33,222 nucleotides of DNA from the NCBI GenBank assembly GCA_023458215.1, contig JAEXAJ010000065.1, forward strand, positions 1 to 33,222. The letters are read 5' to 3'. This stretch comes from Bacteroidota bacterium. Lineage in GTDB: Bacteria > Bacteroidota > Bacteroidia > Bacteroidales > Bacteroidaceae. Position numbers and translations under genes: made by a program. Positions 1-7,214 of this stretch are shown here, piece by piece (the stretch's first letter is position 1; each line of letters starts with the position of its first letter). The notes beneath the pieces are model-generated. The model made no database searches, had not been told where the DNA came from, and saw only the letters and a list, made by a program, of their open reading frames with translations.

Positions 1-47
1 GCTTCACACAAAAACTAAACTAGACTTAACTAAACTATTCTATTGGG

Positions 48-63
48 GGAGTTTCACAACTCC
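48..63. other. Small perfect hairpin in a predicted 5' leader
   Basis: GGAGTT (48-53) and AACTCC (58-63) form a perfect 6-bp stem with a 4-nt loop. It lies within the expected transcript of the promoter at 77-108. There is no U-tract, so it does not look like a terminator; a translational or stability element is possible. It is short enough to be chance. Confidence 0.25.
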
Positions 64-76
64 TATCTGTTCGATG

Positions 77-108
77 CAAAGGTAAAAAAACATCTTTTAA
101 TATGCAAT
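77..108 (-). promoter_or_regulatory. Bacteroidetes-type promoter firing off the left edge
   Basis: On the minus strand, TACCTTTG (77-84) matches the -7 consensus TAnnTTTG, and a TTG lies 20 nt upstream, the usual -33 spacing in Bacteroidetes. Transcription would start near position 70 and leave the window to the left, so a minus-strand gene probably begins just outside. The predicted 5' leader contains a small hairpin at 48-63. This is a consensus match only. Confidence 0.55.
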
Positions 109-167
109 AGGATTCTGTAATAAAATCGACAGAATTATTAATTTTATCGATGGTCAGAGAAATTCTT

Positions 168-869
168 TTAACTCCTTTTGTCTAAAAACTCCTGAAAAAC
201 CTGTTTGTAGCTGTCACTTATCGGAATATAATTCTTTCCAAAGACAATGCGTCCGCGATCGATTATACGTATTTTGTCTTTCTGAACGATGTAGGAACGA
301 TGTACTCGCATAAAACGTGAGGAAGGTAGAAGGTCTTCCATAGCTTTCATGCTCATCAACGATAGGATGGGCTTTGCAGCATCTTCTTCGTAGATTTTGA
401 TATAGTCTTTCAGACCCTCTATGTATAGGATTTTCTTTAACTCAATTTGTACTAGTTTGTAGTCACTCTTTACGAAAATACTTTGAATTTCTTCTTTGGG
501 CTGCTGTGAAAGCTCAAACCATTGAACAGCTTTGTTGGCGGCTTGCAGAAAATCGACGTAAGAGATGGGTTTCAATAGATAATCTAATGCGTTGACTTTG
601 TAACCGTCTATGGCATACTGCCCAAAGGCGGTGGTGAAGATGATGCGGGTAGTTGGTGCTACCATTTTAGAAAATTCCAACCCATTTAATTCCGGCATCT
701 GAATATCAAGAAAGAGCAGGTCGATTTGCTTGTCCGGTAATTCTTTCATGGCTTGTACAGCACTGGAGTATTTTCCTTCCAATGCGAGGAATGGAGTTTT
801 GTTGACGTAGCTTTCCATCAGACTTAAAGCTAAAGGTTCGTCATCTACGATTGCACATTTCAGATTCAT
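168..869 (-). CDS. LytTR-family response regulator
   Basis: A 233-residue two-component response regulator. An N-terminal receiver domain (about residues 1-120) has the acidic pocket VDDE near residue 8, the phosphoacceptor Asp55 in FLDIQMPELNG, and the conserved Lys-Pro of YLLKPI. A C-terminal LytTR DNA-binding domain (about 135-230) contains the typical FMRVHRSYIV motif. Length is normal for the LytR/AlgR family. It is the last gene of a minus-strand run that begins with an efflux pump and follows its cognate kinase, with an 85-bp gap filled by a heptad repeat array. By context it probably regulates the efflux operon, possibly its own; that is inference. The start ATG is the only good one. 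Confidence 0.93.
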   Translation of the reverse strand: MNLKCAIVDDEPLALSLMESYVNKTPFLALEGKYSSAVQAMKELPDKQIDLLFLDIQMPELNGLEFSKMVAPTTRIIFTTAFGQYAIDGYKVNALDYLLKPISYVDFLQAANKAVQWFELSQQPKEEIQSIFVKSDYKLVQIELKKILYIEGLKDYIKIYEEDAAKPILSLMSMKAMEDLLPSSRFMRVHRSYIVQKDKIRIIDRGRIVFGKNYIPISDSYKQVFQEFLDKRS

Positions 870-877
870 GATAATAA

Positions 878-974
878 TGATTAGTGATCAGTGATTAGTG
901 ATTAGTTGATGTTTACATGCGATGAAAGAACATAACGCGATGATAAACAAATCACTAAACACTAATCACTAAAC
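878..974. repeat. Inverted array of GATTAGT heptads (array A)
   Basis: The left arm (about 878-907) consists of tandem GATTAGT units with one GATCAGT. The right arm (about 950-974) carries the same units in reverse orientation (AATCACT/AACACT), so the transcript can form a long AT-rich hairpin. The array fills the gap between kinase and response regulator and runs into the 3' end of the kinase gene, supplying its TAG stop codon. Confidence 0.8.
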
Positions 975-2022
975 TTGATTTATATTCTTTTCCGTTCTCG
1001 CTTTCTCCTTGCTGCCAAGTATACTGACCGGGATAGGTCAATTCCAATCGTTTCCGCACCTGTTCCAGTCCAATGCCGCTTCCACTTTTGTCAGTTTGGT
1101 TTTTGGGATGGTAGCTGTTGGTGATTTCACAGCTTACCTCTCCAAGGCTTTCACTGAAGTGGATGCGGATGAAACTGGGTTCGGTGGGCGAGATGCCATG
1201 TTTAAAGGCATTCTCTATGAGCGAGATGAAAATGAGCGGAGCTATTTCTGTACGACTATCCGGATTGACGTCGAACTGTGTTTCTACAGTGACATTGGAT
1301 GCCAGACGGATGCGCATCAGTTCTATATAGTTGCGAATAAAGTCCATCTCTTTATCCAAAGTGACAAAACTCTGTTGATTATCATACAATACATGCCTAA
1401 GCAGACGACTCAACTCCTGTACGGCAGCTTGTGCTTTTTCAGTATCGAAGGCAATTAAAGCGTAGATATTATTTAGTGTATTGAGCAAGAAATGTGGATT
1501 GAGTTGGTTGCGCAGATTCTTTAATTCGGCCTCCGTACGGCTTTTTTCCGCTTCACGACGAGCGGCTTCCACTTGTACCCAACGTCCACTCATCTTGATT
1601 GCGGCGCTTAATCCTACTGTCAGTATCATGGAGAATACATCACGCATAATGAATATCCATTTGGGAGGTCCTTGGCGTCTTCCGCCTTTTTCGCCGACAC
1701 CTTTCACATAATTGTGAAAAGCATACTCTTGCCACAAATGAGCACCGGCAGCAATGCAGATGATCAGTAATGCATTCCAAATCAGATATTGCTTGATGCG
1801 TCCCTCGAACAAATAGCGGGGAATCAGGAAGAAGTAGTTGACGTAGAATACAATAAGAAATGAGAGAGGAATTATACTGCCGTGACGCAGATAATCCATC
1901 CATGTTATGTTGAAACCGCTGCGACTCATCATCAGGAAAGGGAATCCGAATACGATTCCCCACCCAATGATATGCGTCAGAATTTCAACAAGGCGGGATT
2001 GAGAATTGAGCACTTGTTTCAT
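955..2022 (-). CDS. LytS/YehU-type sensor histidine kinase
   Basis: A 355-residue membrane histidine kinase of the His_kinase (PF06580) family. The N-terminal part has about four hydrophobic segments (roughly 15-35, 48-70, 80-96 and 125-145). A short coiled linker follows, then the phosphoacceptor motif QLNPHFLLNTLNN with His177, and an HATPase_c domain with the N-box IENAFKHG and the glycine motif GSGIGLEQVRKRL. It pairs with the LytTR regulator downstream and lies downstream of the pump genes on the same strand. The last residues, SLVISV, are encoded by the heptad repeat array, although they still resemble the closing beta strand of an HATPase domain. A TATCTTTG at 2029-2036 would start transcription almost at the ATG, but lacks a good -33 box. 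Confidence 0.93.
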   Translation of the reverse strand: MKQVLNSQSRLVEILTHIIGWGIVFGFPFLMMSRSGFNITWMDYLRHGSIIPLSFLIVFYVNYFFLIPRYLFEGRIKQYLIWNALLIICIAAGAHLWQEYAFHNYVKGVGEKGGRRQGPPKWIFIMRDVFSMILTVGLSAAIKMSGRWVQVEAARREAEKSRTEAELKNLRNQLNPHFLLNTLNNIYALIAFDTEKAQAAVQELSRLLRHVLYDNQQSFVTLDKEMDFIRNYIELMRIRLASNVTVETQFDVNPDSRTEIAPLIFISLIENAFKHGISPTEPSFIRIHFSESLGEVSCEITNSYHPKNQTDKSGSGIGLEQVRKRLELTYPGQYTWQQGESENGKEYKSSLVISV

Positions 2023-2045
2023 ATATTACAAAGATAGAAAAATAT

Positions 2046-2146
2046 AGTTATTAGTTGTGAGTTATAAGTTATTTGTTTGTAATCGGGCTACGCACTATTT
2101 ATTTTAGAAACGTCAGCAAATAACTTATAACTAATAACTCACAACT
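2046..2146. repeat. Inverted array of GTTATTA-type heptads (array B)
   Basis: The left arm (2046-2080) and right arm (2116-2146) are inverted copies of a run of 7-bp units (GTTGTGA, GTTATAA, GTTATTT). The right arm carries one extra heptad (TTAGTTA), so the arms differ by exactly one unit. The array begins 3 bases after the permease stop codon and ends close to the kinase start. It probably forms a hairpin of about 20 bp in the mRNA. Confidence 0.8.
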
Positions 2147-2148
2147 TC

Positions 2149-3369
2149 TTACTCGTATCTTATCGCCTCTATCGGATCTAGATCCGCCGCCTTTTTTGCC
2201 GGATACCATCCGAAGAAGACGCCGGTAACGGTACATACGGCAAAGGAGAGGAATACGCTCCAGGGTTGGATGAAGATGGGCCAATGAGCTACACTCTTTA
2301 CTACCCAGCTGGCACCACATCCGATAATGACGCCGATGATACCTCCGGTGATGCTGATAAGGATGGCTTCTATCAGGAATTGACTCAGGATATCCACGCC
2401 ACGGGCACCGACAGACATACGCAGACCTATTTCACGGGTGCGCTCCGTAACACTGACATACATGATATTCATGATACCGATGCCGCCTACTACCAACGAG
2501 ATGCCGGCTATGCAGGCAAGCAGGGTGGTCATGAGATCGGTGGTGGAGTTCAGCATGGAGCTGAGTTCCTGCTGGCTACGGATGGTGAAGTCGTCATCGT
2601 CACTCTCTTTCAACTTATGATTTCTTCGTAACAATTCGGTTATTTCTTCGGTGGCATTGTCAGTCATGTCTTCGGTAAGGGCGGAGGCGAATATACCTTG
2701 CAGGTAGGTTTGTGCCAGCAGCCTCTTCATGACTGTGGTATAGGGGGCAAGAACGACATCGTCCTGGTCCATGCCCATGGAGTTGTAACCTTTGGCTTTA
2801 AGGACACCCACCACGCGGAAGGGGACTTGATTGAAACGGATGATGCGCCCTACTGGGTCTTGTCCACCTGGGAAGAGGTTGTCCTGAATCGTTTTTCCGA
2901 TGACGCAAACTTTAGCGGAAGTCTGTATGTCGGCATCGGTAAACATGGCACCATTGTCTACGCTGAGTTGGCGTATCTTGAGATATTCCGTACCTACTCC
3001 GCTGACAGAAGAAGGGTAGTTATTATTGCCGGCAATTAGTTGTCCGCTCGAAGAAACATTAGGGCTGACGGCTGACAAGAAACTCGTTTCGTTGCATAAG
3101 GCTTCATAATCAGCCAGCTTCAATGTTTGCATGGCGCTTGGATCTTGACGAACACCGCCGCGCATATCACCGCCGGGATGAATCATGATCATATTCGATC
3201 CCATTTCGGCTATTTGTGCCTGAATGCTTTTCTTTGAACCTTGCCCGATGGCAAGCATCGTGATGACGGATGCCACACCGATGATGATGCCGAGCATGGT
3301 AAGGAAAGCACGGAGCTTGTTGTTGTTCAAGGCTCGCAGGGCTATTTTGAAAAGATTGGTTCCGTTCAT
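2149..3369 (-). CDS. MacB-like ABC transporter permease
   Basis: A 406-residue inner-membrane permease of the MacB/FtsX type. An N-terminal membrane segment (LTMLGIIIGVASVITMLAIG, about 22-41) is followed by a periplasmic MacB_PCD domain of about 220 residues. Three C-terminal membrane segments belong to the FtsX domain, around ACIAGISLVVGGIGIMNIM, an ILISITGGIIGVIIG helix and a final helix near 375-390. EXXGLRMSVGA-type coupling sequence is visible as TREIGLRMSVGAR. The nucleotide-binding domain is a separate gene just upstream, sharing one base with this start (TAATG). With the adaptor and TolC homologue it forms a MacAB-TolC-like exporter; the substrate cannot be read from sequence. Confidence 0.93.
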   Translation of the reverse strand: MNGTNLFKIALRALNNNKLRAFLTMLGIIIGVASVITMLAIGQGSKKSIQAQIAEMGSNMIMIHPGGDMRGGVRQDPSAMQTLKLADYEALCNETSFLSAVSPNVSSSGQLIAGNNNYPSSVSGVGTEYLKIRQLSVDNGAMFTDADIQTSAKVCVIGKTIQDNLFPGGQDPVGRIIRFNQVPFRVVGVLKAKGYNSMGMDQDDVVLAPYTTVMKRLLAQTYLQGIFASALTEDMTDNATEEITELLRRNHKLKESDDDDFTIRSQQELSSMLNSTTDLMTTLLACIAGISLVVGGIGIMNIMYVSVTERTREIGLRMSVGARGVDILSQFLIEAILISITGGIIGVIIGCGASWVVKSVAHWPIFIQPWSVFLSFAVCTVTGVFFGWYPAKKAADLDPIEAIRYE

Positions 3370-4115
3370 TAATCTTCCTCCTGTTTGGGTAAGGCTGCCA
3401 GTGCATCGGCTGCGTTAAGAATATTCTGATTGAGATTGTCTTCCTTTACCTGACCGTCACGTAACACAATATTCCGGCTACTGTACTGCGCTATCTCAGG
3501 GTTGTGGGTGACGAAGATGATGGTACGTCCTTCGGCATGTAGCTTCTGAAATAGGACCAATATGTCGAAAGAAGTACGTGTATCAAGGTTACCGGTGGCT
3601 TCGTCTGCCAGAATCACAGCCGGGTTGTTGACTAAAGCGCGGGCAATGGCTACACGTTGCATCTGTCCGCCGGACATTTGGTTGGATTTATGTTCCAAAC
3701 GGTCACCCAAACCTACAGCTTGCAGAGATTCGATGGAGCGCTTGCGTCTTTCGGCTGCCGAAACAGAGGAATTGTACATTAGCGGTAGTTCTACATTCTC
3801 TACAGCAGTGGTCTTTGCCAGCAGGTTGTAGCTTTGGAAGACGAAGCCAATTTTGCGGTTACGCAGTACCGCACGTTGTGATTTGCTCATTGTGCGCACG
3901 GAGATTCCATCCAAATAATATTCACCACTGGTAGGAGTGTCCAGACATCCAAGGGTGTTCAAGAGCGTTGATTTTCCTGAGCCTGATGTCCCCATGATCG
4001 TGACGAACTCGCCTTCGGAGATGGTGAACGAAATACCGCGCAAGGCGTGAACGGTTTCGTCACCTACCTGAAAGTTCCGCTTGATATTCTGAAGTTCAAT
4101 AACTACTTTGCTCAT
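3369..4115 (-). CDS. ABC transporter ATPase, MacB/LolD type
   Basis: A 248-residue ATPase that powers the MacB-like permease encoded next to it. Walker A is GTSGSGKST (about 42-50), the Q-loop is in FVFQSYNLL, the signature is [14 protein letters not shown], Walker B with catalytic Glu is VILADEATGNLD, and the H-loop is VTHNPE. The length is typical of the LolD/MacB group, with a slightly long, variable C-terminal tail. It starts 4 bp after the adaptor stop and its stop overlaps the permease start by one base, which indicates tight translational coupling. Confidence 0.95.
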   Translation of the reverse strand: MSKVVIELQNIKRNFQVGDETVHALRGISFTISEGEFVTIMGTSGSGKSTLLNTLGCLDTPTSGEYYLDGISVRTMSKSQRAVLRNRKIGFVFQSYNLLAKTTAVENVELPLMYNSSVSAAERRKRSIESLQAVGLGDRLEHKSNQMSGGQMQRVAIARALVNNPAVILADEATGNLDTRTSFDILVLFQKLHAEGRTIIFVTHNPEIAQYSSRNIVLRDGQVKEDNLNQNILNAADALAALPKQEED

Positions 4116-4119
4116 AATT

Positions 4120-5343
4120 TTAGTTTTTCTTCTTGTTACCTCCGGGACGGCCGGGCATGAAAGGGCTTTTCTCGCCTCCGCTAGTATCTTGTCCCATATT
4201 GGCTCCGCTTTCGCCGGGCATGCTACCTATGGTAGCCTCGGTTATTACCTGCGTGCCGTCGGCAATGCCGCTGATGATTTCAGTATTCACTCCGTTGGAG
4301 ATACCTATTTCTACGGGATGCGCGGTGAATGTATTGCCTTCGCGGGTCCAAAGCTTATGTTCGGCCTGACAATCTTTCACGATATCCTTCTCGCCAATAA
4401 GCGGCTTTTCGGGCGTGAAGCGCAAGGCACGTGAAGGCACGCTGAGAATATTCTTCCGATCGAGCGTATAAACAGTCACATTGGCAGTCAATCGAGGTTT
4501 CAGTTTTAGGTCCGGATTATGGGCGGAGATAACCACTTCGTACGTCACCACGGTATTGGAGGAAGTGGTTGTGCTACTGGAACTGGCGTCTCCCAAACGG
4601 ATTTGAGTCACTACACCTTCGAACACATCATTCGGATAAGCATCCACAGTGAACGAGGCACGTTGTCCTTCTACGATCCCGCCTATATCGGCCTCGTCTA
4701 TGTCGGCCACGACTTGCATCTGTGTCAGGTCGGCGGCAATGGTGAAGAGAGTCGGCGTTGAGAAACCGGAAGCTACCGTTTGGCCTTCTTCCACGTCGCG
4801 GCTGATAACAACGCCGTCGATAGGAGAGGTAATCGTCGCGTACGACAAGTTACGTTCGGCCTTCGCCAAAGATGCCTGACTGCTTTCGTAACTACTCTTT
4901 GCCTTTTCGTAGTTATATTGCGACTGCTCGTAATCGGTATCGCTGATAAGTTGCTTGGCATGTAAGCCTTTGTTACGTTCATAGTTCTTCTGCTGATACT
5001 CGTATTCGGCTTTGGCACCGTTGTAAGTGGCGCGTTGGGAGGCCAGTTCGCTTTGTAGTGTCACCCGGTCCATCTCGGCGATAAGCTGCCCTTTTTTCAC
5101 TTCCGAATTATAATCTACATATATCTTGTCGATAATACCGCTGACCTGCGTACCGACTTCGACTTCCGTCACCGGTTCGATGGTACCCGTTGCTGTTACC
5201 GACTCGGATATCTCACCCTTGCTGACGGTTGCCGTGGTGTAAGTTACTTTATGCTTGGCAGACGAACCACCGAAGAGCCATATTCCTCCGGCCACTATCA
5301 CTACGATAGCCACGCCGATGAGGATCATTTTCTTTTTGTTCAT
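4120..5343 (-). CDS. MacA-like periplasmic adaptor (HlyD/RND-type MFP)
   Basis: A 407-residue membrane-fusion protein linking an inner-membrane pump to TolC. An N-terminal anchor (MILIGVAIVVIVAGGIWLFG, about 6-25) is followed by the first lipoyl/barrel half, an alpha-helical hairpin of about 95 residues rich in Glu, Lys and Gln (about 100-165), the second lipoyl half (ATITSPIDGVVISRDVEEGQ) and a beta-barrel domain. The C-terminus is low-complexity and rich in Gly, Pro and Lys. Architecture and length match MacA. It follows the TolC gene by 12 bp and precedes the ATPase by 4 bp. Confidence 0.93.
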   Translation of the reverse strand: MNKKKMILIGVAIVVIVAGGIWLFGGSSAKHKVTYTTATVSKGEISESVTATGTIEPVTEVEVGTQVSGIIDKIYVDYNSEVKKGQLIAEMDRVTLQSELASQRATYNGAKAEYEYQQKNYERNKGLHAKQLISDTDYEQSQYNYEKAKSSYESSQASLAKAERNLSYATITSPIDGVVISRDVEEGQTVASGFSTPTLFTIAADLTQMQVVADIDEADIGGIVEGQRASFTVDAYPNDVFEGVVTQIRLGDASSSSTTTSSNTVVTYEVVISAHNPDLKLKPRLTANVTVYTLDRKNILSVPSRALRFTPEKPLIGEKDIVKDCQAEHKLWTREGNTFTAHPVEIGISNGVNTEIISGIADGTQVITEATIGSMPGESGANMGQDTSGGEKSPFMPGRPGGNKKKN

Positions 5344-5355
5344 GATTGTATCTTC

Positions 5356-6735
5356 TTATAATTGTATTTTATCTCCTTGATAGAACTTCAGTAATTGCAG
5401 GTTTAATATTGCCATATATTTGGCTTGCAACGTTTCTTGCCGGGCACTGAGCAGATTGCTTTTCTCGGTCAGCAACTCTACAGTGTTCTTCATGCCCAAG
5501 TTGAACTGCTCTTGGATGAGGTCGTAGCTGGTCTGCGTGCTTTTCAACTTCTCTACGGCTGCCGCATAGCGCTGTTGCGCACTGTTGGCATCGAGCCACA
5601 GCCCTTCGATGGTCTTGTACAGAGTCTTTTGCTCGTCCAGCAAAGACAATTCACTGGTCTGCTTTTGCAGTTTGGCTTTCTGTATGGCGCTTTTGGTCTG
5701 GCGGTTATTAAAGATAGGCACGCTGACGCTCACCCCCAATGAATTATTCCAGTTCTGCTTTATCTGCTCGCTAAAGGTGAAATCATTGCCATTAGCATTG
5801 TTAGTACCAATCCCTGCCGTCAGACTGAAAGTGGGCATGTAGCCTGCACGGGCTATTTTTATATCCAATTCCGATGTTTGTACATTCAGCTTACCCGCTT
5901 CTATTTCGGGACGTAATGTCAACGCGGAACGGTAAACATCCGTCTTGCCGGGTAGCGGCACCAACACATTCTCATTGCCAAGTTCAGGCAGATAGAGGTT
6001 CATTTCTTGTTCCCCGTCTAGTTCGAGTAATTGCTTCAATTGGAGCTTGTAATCTTGCAGCGTGGCTTCTGCGGTGACCAGTTGATATTTGTCCGTACTG
6101 ACTTGCGCTTCCAACTGTGCCAGGTCGCTCTTGGCAATGCTTCCGGCTTCAAACAATGCCTTCGCCCGTTCGCATTCAGCCCTGCTTACTTCCAAAGTCG
6201 ATTCGTTGACTTTAACGGCTTCGGCAGCATAGAGTATTTGTACGTAAGTCTGTGCAATGCTCTCTTCAATGCTGTTTTCGCTTTGGGTTACGTTCAATCC
6301 CGCGATGCGGTTGTTGAGTTGCTGTTGCTTGATGGTGTTGAGGCGTTTGCTGCCATTATACAGCGTCCAGTTGGCGTCGATACCATAACTGCCGTTATAA
6401 CTTGTTTTGCTTTGACTGCTGGTGATGTTATCGCCGTTGATAATCGTATTTGTCTCACTGTTGGGACGATTCACGATACGTTGGCTTACACTGGCTGAGA
6501 GGCTGGGAAAGAGGGCTGCTTTGGCAGTTTTCACATCCACCTCGGTGCTTTCTGCGTTGAGGCGATTTTTGCGGATGGTAATGTTTTGCTGCAAAGCATA
6601 GTCTATGCAGGTTTGCAAATCCCATTGGGCGGGCAAACTGCCGGCTTGCTGCACGATTGTATCGTTTTGAGCGGACAATCCTATGCAGCTTGCCATGCAG
6701 AGCACTATCACTGTCAATCTTCTTACGTTTGTCAT
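5356..6735 (-). CDS. TolC-family outer-membrane efflux protein
   Basis: A 459-residue outer-membrane channel of the OEP family. A signal peptide (about residues 1-22, ending GLSAQ) is followed by two OEP repeats made of long amphipathic helices and short beta segments; the recurrent ALTLRPEIEAGKLNVQ-type sequence is typical. It is the first gene of the pump operon and has its own good promoter (6764-6795), giving a leader of about 22 nt. Placing the channel first and the regulatory pair last suggests that all six genes are co-transcribed. Confidence 0.93.
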   Translation of the reverse strand: MTNVRRLTVIVLCMASCIGLSAQNDTIVQQAGSLPAQWDLQTCIDYALQQNITIRKNRLNAESTEVDVKTAKAALFPSLSASVSQRIVNRPNSETNTIINGDNITSSQSKTSYNGSYGIDANWTLYNGSKRLNTIKQQQLNNRIAGLNVTQSENSIEESIAQTYVQILYAAEAVKVNESTLEVSRAECERAKALFEAGSIAKSDLAQLEAQVSTDKYQLVTAEATLQDYKLQLKQLLELDGEQEMNLYLPELGNENVLVPLPGKTDVYRSALTLRPEIEAGKLNVQTSELDIKIARAGYMPTFSLTAGIGTNNANGNDFTFSEQIKQNWNNSLGVSVSVPIFNNRQTKSAIQKAKLQKQTSELSLLDEQKTLYKTIEGLWLDANSAQQRYAAAVEKLKSTQTSYDLIQEQFNLGMKNTVELLTEKSNLLSARQETLQAKYMAILNLQLLKFYQGDKIQL

Positions 6736-6763
6736 ACTGTTGATAATCTTTTGTTTTACATGA

Positions 6764-6795
6764 CAAATGTAGGGCGTTATGTTTTAAGCCGCAAA
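6764..6795 (-). promoter_or_regulatory. Promoter of the tolC-macAB-kinase-regulator operon
   Basis: On the minus strand TTTG (6792-6795) is followed, after 20 nt, by TACATTTG (6764-6771). This is an exact match to the Bacteroidetes TTTG / TAnnTTTG promoter. Transcription should begin near 6757. It is the only strong promoter seen upstream of the six-gene run. Confidence 0.7.
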
Positions 6796-6901
6796 ACTGA
6801 TAGATATACCGGGAGTTTTCATCGCTGAATGTTTTTTTTGTATCGATAAGTAGTACTTTCTTTGAGTAAATAGGGGGGCTTCCCAACTTTTTTGCTTTTT
6901 A

Positions 6902-6933
6902 TTTGTTATTTATATAAAAGTATTTTATATTTG
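6902..6933 (+). promoter_or_regulatory. Promoter of the DUF4492-cydAB operon
   Basis: TTTG (6902-6905), a 20-nt spacer, then TATATTTG (6926-6933) match the Bacteroidetes consensus exactly. Transcription would start near 6940. That is downstream of the ATG at 6936, so the start of the first gene must be the in-frame ATG at 6957. Confidence 0.7.
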
Positions 6934-6956
6934 TAATGATTATAATTTCAGCCTGT

Positions 6957-7175
6957 ATGAAACAAACTGTGATTAACATTTGGAGATTTTATCTGGAAGG
7001 TTTTCGAAGTATGACGCTAGGACGTACTTTGTGGCTTATAATATTAATAAAGCTATTTATCATGTTTTTCATTCTCCGCCTCTTCTTTTTTCCGAACTTC
7101 TTGAACACACCTGCTGTAGGCGCTGACAAAGATGAGTATGTAAGTAGAGAACTTATTATCCGGGCAGCAGATTAA
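6957..7175 (+). CDS. DUF4492 small membrane protein upstream of cydA
   Basis: A 72-residue protein with one clear membrane helix (LWLIILIKLFIMFFILRLFFF, about 26-46), preceded by the characteristic FYLEGFRSMTLGRTLW segment of DUF4492. An upstream in-frame ATG at 6936 would add 7 residues, but it lies upstream of the predicted transcription start, so 6957 is preferred. It lies 39 bp before cydA on the same strand. The family is commonly seen beside cytochrome bd genes. A role as a small bd subunit or assembly factor, comparable to CydX, is inference. CydX itself is shorter and not recognisably similar. Confidence 0.85.
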   Translation: MKQTVINIWRFYLEGFRSMTLGRTLWLIILIKLFIMFFILRLFFFPNFLNTPAVGADKDEYVSRELIIRAAD

Positions 7176-7214
7176 GATAATCAATAACTAAAAAATCATA
7201 TAAACTTTATTCTC

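Noticed and set aside
878..974. CRISPR array
   Set aside because: Units are 7-8 bp with no unique spacers, and they occur in inverted orientation; no cas genes nearby.
1009..1458. Plus-strand ORF of 149 residues
   Set aside because: It lies entirely antisense to the histidine kinase, whose motifs are intact; no family features.
6031..6498. Plus-strand ORF of 155 residues
   Set aside because: Antisense to the TolC-family gene; low-complexity shadow.
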